From Dehalococcoidales bacterium (GTDB lineage: Bacteria; Chloroflexota; Dehalococcoidia; Dehalococcoidales; JAQTVP01): a DNA stretch of 17,048 nt. Every line of letters begins with the position of its first letter. Position 1 is the stretch's first letter. The notes below the pieces were generated by a model. That model searched no databases. It worked only from the letters and a program-made list of their open reading frames with translations, and was not told the DNA's origin. The stretch spans positions 1 through 17,048 of the forward strand of contig JAQTVP010000012.1 in the NCBI GenBank assembly GCA_028707015.1, written 5' to 3'. Below are positions 14,879-17,048 of this stretch, one piece after another. Position numbers and translations under genes: made by a program.

Positions 14879-15521
14879 TATTCCCTCCTTTAGACAAATC
14901 CTTTCCCCATAGTAATTCAACATTACGTACTGCAGACTCAGTCATCACCAGCATCTTATGAGAAAGAATATCTACCACGTTAAGTAAATTTGCCGGGCTT
15001 GTCTTGATACGAGGTAAATTATGAGCTGATTTAACTACATTTATTCCCGGCTCAGACATAGCAATAAGGGCTGATGACTCTATTCCCAGCGTAGTCAAAA
15101 TCTGTGCCATCTTCTTGGTTTTAGGCTCATCAAACTGTAATTGCTCTAAAATTATCAATTCTCCATCACCCATCTTAGCAGATAATACACTTCGTATTGC
15201 TAACTGTCGCATTTTTTTAGGCATCTGCTGCCGATAACTCCTCGGCTTAGGGCCAAAAGTAATACCCCCACCCCGACGCAACGGAGACCTAATACTACCA
15301 GCTCGAGCTGAACCGGTACCTTTTTGCCGAAACAGTTTTTTGCTCGAACCTCTAACTTCACTACGAGTTTTAGTACTAGCCGTTCCCTGGCGAAGATTTG
15401 CTCTCTGCCTTACCACTGCCTGGTGAACTACCGACTGGTTAAACATTACTCCAAATACATCATCACTTATCTCAATATGTTTAACCACTTCTTTAGCAAG
15501 GTTATAAACTGGTACTTCCAC
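14838..15521 (-). CDS. rplD: 50S ribosomal protein L4
   Basis: Exit-tunnel protein and, in E. coli, the autogenous repressor of the S10 operon through transcription attenuation and translation. The 227 residues are about 20 longer than usual. The conserved tunnel loop reads KLFRQKGTGSARAGSIRSPLRRGG and is followed by GPKPRSYRQQMPKKMRQLA. The extra C-terminal residues (KDLSKGGNSASLRGVTSSADN) come from reading through the ribosome site and first codons of rplW, a 41-base overlap. Start is GTG at 15521, four bases after the rplC stop, with GGGAG upstream. Confidence 0.96.
   Translation of the reverse strand: MEVPVYNLAKEVVKHIEISDDVFGVMFNQSVVHQAVVRQRANLRQGTASTKTRSEVRGSSKKLFRQKGTGSARAGSIRSPLRRGGGITFGPKPRSYRQQMPKKMRQLAIRSVLSAKMGDGELIILEQLQFDEPKTKKMAQILTTLGIESSALIAMSEPGINVVKSAHNLPRIKTSPANLLNVVDILSHKMLVMTESAVRNVELLWGKDLSKGGNSASLRGVTSSADN
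14879..14890 (-). promoter_or_regulatory. Ribosome binding site deciding the rplW GTG start
   Basis: AAGGAGGG (14883-14890, minus strand) is followed by AATA and the GTG at 14876-14878. It lies inside rplD codons for Ser-Lys-Gly-Gly, so it also constrains the L4 tail. Confidence 0.75.
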
Positions 15522-15525
15522 TTCC

Positions 15526-16146
15526 TTAGTTCTCCCTACCTGATTTCTTTATTAACAGTAATCCATTTTTACCGCCGGGAACTGCTCCCTTTACTAATAA
15601 CAGGTTACGCTCAAGATCAGTTTTAAATATCTCTAAGTGTTGCACAGTTACTCTTCTATTGCCCATATGTCCTGCCATCCGCATTCCCTTGAATACTCTA
15701 CCAGGAGAAGTAGCAGCTCCGATAGAACCAGCAGCACGATGACGGTCAGACTGTCCATGAGTTTTGGGCCCGCCAGCAAAACCGTATCTTTTCACCACAC
15801 CAGCAAAGCCTTTACCTTTGGAAACTCCAGTAATATCAACTGTATCACCAGCATTAAACATGCTGACATCAGTCTTCTGACCCATTTCAATAGAATCAGT
15901 ATCATCAATTTCAAACTCTCTATAATGCTTAAACTTTTCTACTTCCTTGAGACTTTCTTTCTTAGAGGTAAATCTTTTAGTCTTCCCGAAGCCCAGTTGT
16001 ACAGAATCATATCCTTCTTTATCCACAGTTTTAACCTGCGTCACCGAACATGGCCCAGCCTCAATAACAGTAACCGTCACTACTGTAGCGTCTTCTTCAA
16101 ATACCTGAGCCATACCTATTTTTTTACCAATAATACCCTGTATCAT
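15526..16146 (-). CDS. rplC: 50S ribosomal protein L3
   Basis: Early 23S rRNA-binding protein whose loop reaches toward the peptidyl transferase centre. The 206 residues begin MIQGIIGKKIGMAQVF and include the extended loop KGKGFAGVVKRYGFAGGPKTHGQSDRHR, given here by its core GFAGVVKRYGFAGGPKTHG, then GSIGAATSPGRVFKGMRMAGHMG. The ATG at 16146 lies 22 bases after the rpsJ stop. Confidence 0.98.
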   Translation of the reverse strand: MIQGIIGKKIGMAQVFEEDATVVTVTVIEAGPCSVTQVKTVDKEGYDSVQLGFGKTKRFTSKKESLKEVEKFKHYREFEIDDTDSIEMGQKTDVSMFNAGDTVDITGVSKGKGFAGVVKRYGFAGGPKTHGQSDRHRAAGSIGAATSPGRVFKGMRMAGHMGNRRVTVQHLEIFKTDLERNLLLVKGAVPGGKNGLLLIKKSGREN

Positions 16147-16168
16147 ATTTTTAATACTCTACACTTCT

Positions 16169-16477
16169 TTATAATTTAATATCTATACCAACTCCTGACG
16201 GTAAATTTAAGCTAGTTAAAGCATCTATCGTCTTAGAAGTTGTCTCTATGATATCAATAAGCCTCTTATGGGTTCTTATCTCAAATTGCTCCTGAGAATC
16301 TTTATCTATAAAAGGAGATCGGATAACGCTGAATTTCTGGATATGTGTAGGTAGCGGTATTGGCCCGGAAACAACAGCCCCCGTCGCCTCTACTGCAGCC
16401 ACAATTTGCTCTGCAGACAAGTCTAGTATTTTGTGATCATAACCTTTTAGTTTAATACGAATTTTTTGTTTAGGCAT
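16169..16477 (-). CDS. rpsJ: 30S ribosomal protein S10 (NusE)
   Basis: Small-subunit head protein that also acts as NusE in transcription antitermination and in coupling RNA polymerase to the ribosome. The ATG at 16477 gives 102 residues beginning [19 protein letters not shown] and including [19 protein letters not shown] and [13 protein letters not shown], all diagnostic. The start shares eight bases (ATGCCTAA) with the fusA stop, so S10 translation is probably coupled to EF-G. In-frame codons further upstream belong to fusA in another frame. No tuf gene lies between them. Confidence 0.97.
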   Translation of the reverse strand: MPKQKIRIKLKGYDHKILDLSAEQIVAAVEATGAVVSGPIPLPTHIQKFSVIRSPFIDKDSQEQFEIRTHKRLIDIIETTSKTIDALTSLNLPSGVGIDIKL

Positions 16478-17048
16478 ATCCCCTACCCTTAACTTTAATC
16501 TGTTCAGCCAGCTCAGCTGAAATTTCCTGATAACGATCAAATTCCATAGAATGCGTTGCTCGCCCCTGAGTTAAAGACCTGAGCATAGTAGTATAACCGA
16601 AGGATTCCTCCAGAGGCAAATACGAACGTATCGTACACATTTCCCCATATGTCTCAATAGTCTCTATGCGCCCTCTCCTTGAACTAAGGTCGCCTATTAT
16701 GTCACCGACAAATGTCTCCGGTGCAACTACCTCCAGTTTCATAACAGGTTCTAACATAACCGGCTTCGCCTTATGAACACCATTTTTTAAAGCCATTGAA
16801 CCTGCCATCCTGAAAGCTATCTCCGAAGAATCCACCTCATGAAAACTACCATCATAAAGAGTTACATTAATATCAACTAGCGGACAGCCAGCTATTATTC
16901 CGGTTTGCATAGCCTCTTTAACACCGGCCTCTACCGCTGGAATATATTGTTTGGGGATAGTAGCACCCTTAATATGGTCAACAAATTTAAAACCACTACC
17001 CGGCTCTGACGGCTCTAATTCCAACCGGACATGACCATATTGCCCATG
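16470..17048 (-). CDS. fusA: Elongation factor G, C-terminal part (5' end beyond window)
   Basis: EF-G is the GTPase that moves tRNA and mRNA through the ribosome. Only the last 192 codons are present: the frame is open to the right edge, beginning [14 protein letters not shown], the start of domain IV. Domain IV continues with [15 protein letters not shown] and [26 protein letters not shown] sequence. Domain V is seen as [17 protein letters not shown] and [18 protein letters not shown]. The TTG at 17024 is internal and not a start. The stop overlaps rpsJ by eight bases, joining the str and S10 clusters. Confidence 0.95.
   Translation of the reverse strand, partial: HGQYGHVRLELEPSEPGSGFKFVDHIKGATIPKQYIPAVEAGVKEAMQTGIIAGCPLVDINVTLYDGSFHEVDSSEIAFRMAGSMALKNGVHKAKPVMLEPVMKLEVVAPETFVGDIIGDLSSRRGRIETIETYGEMCTIRSYLPLEESFGYTTMLRSLTQGRATHSMEFDRYQEISAELAEQIKVKGRGYA

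Noticed and set aside
15637..16179. Plus-strand 180-codon open frame opposite rplC
   Set aside because: Shadow of L3 coding sequence with no family resemblance or ribosome site of note.

Overview
The window is one long co-directional gene cluster, all on the minus strand (transcription runs from high to low coordinates). It is a bacterial str-S10-spc-type ribosomal protein superoperon: the 3' end of fusA, then rpsJ-rplC-rplD-rplW-rplB-rpsS-rplV-rpsC-rplP-rpmC-rpsQ-rplN-rplX-rplE-rpsZ, then a three-gene redox insert, then rpsH-rplF-rplR-rpsE-rpmD-rplO-secY-adk-map. fusA is cut at the right edge and map at the left edge. No tRNA, rRNA, CRISPR array, insertion sequence or convincing terminator was seen, and no gap between genes exceeds 58 bases.

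The unusual part is 5279-9883. Three tightly spaced genes sit between rpsZ (S14) and rpsH (S8), which are normally neighbours. They encode a NuoE-like [2Fe-2S] protein, a NuoF/HydB-like NADH/FMN flavoprotein with a C-terminal ferredoxin domain, and a NuoG N-terminal iron-sulfur module fused to a GltD/NfnB-like FAD and NAD(P)H domain. The set has no hydrogenase H-cluster domain, no molybdopterin domain and no membrane subunits. Its architecture best fits the Sporomusa-type Nfn (Stn) electron-bifurcating transhydrogenases, which link NADH, NADPH and ferredoxin. The layout implies that this cofactor-balancing enzyme is transcribed together with the translation machinery.

A second anomaly is rplE (L5). 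It is split into two overlapping reading frames that together give a normal-length L5; one missing base in a short A/T run near 10398-10400 explains it. It could be a sequencing or assembly error or a real frameshift.

The organism is an anaerobic bacterium. The zinc-type S14, the Cys-rich L24, the style of L29 and SecY, and the anaerobic bifurcating enzyme suggest Chloroflexota (Dehalococcoidia-like), inferred from memory of protein style only. Twelve of the 27 gene starts use GTG or TTG, and several genes overlap (fusA/rpsJ 8 bases, rplD/rplW 41, rplP/rpmC 11, rpsC/rplP 32, rpsE/rpmD 8, rplO/secY 20), consistent with tight translational coupling.
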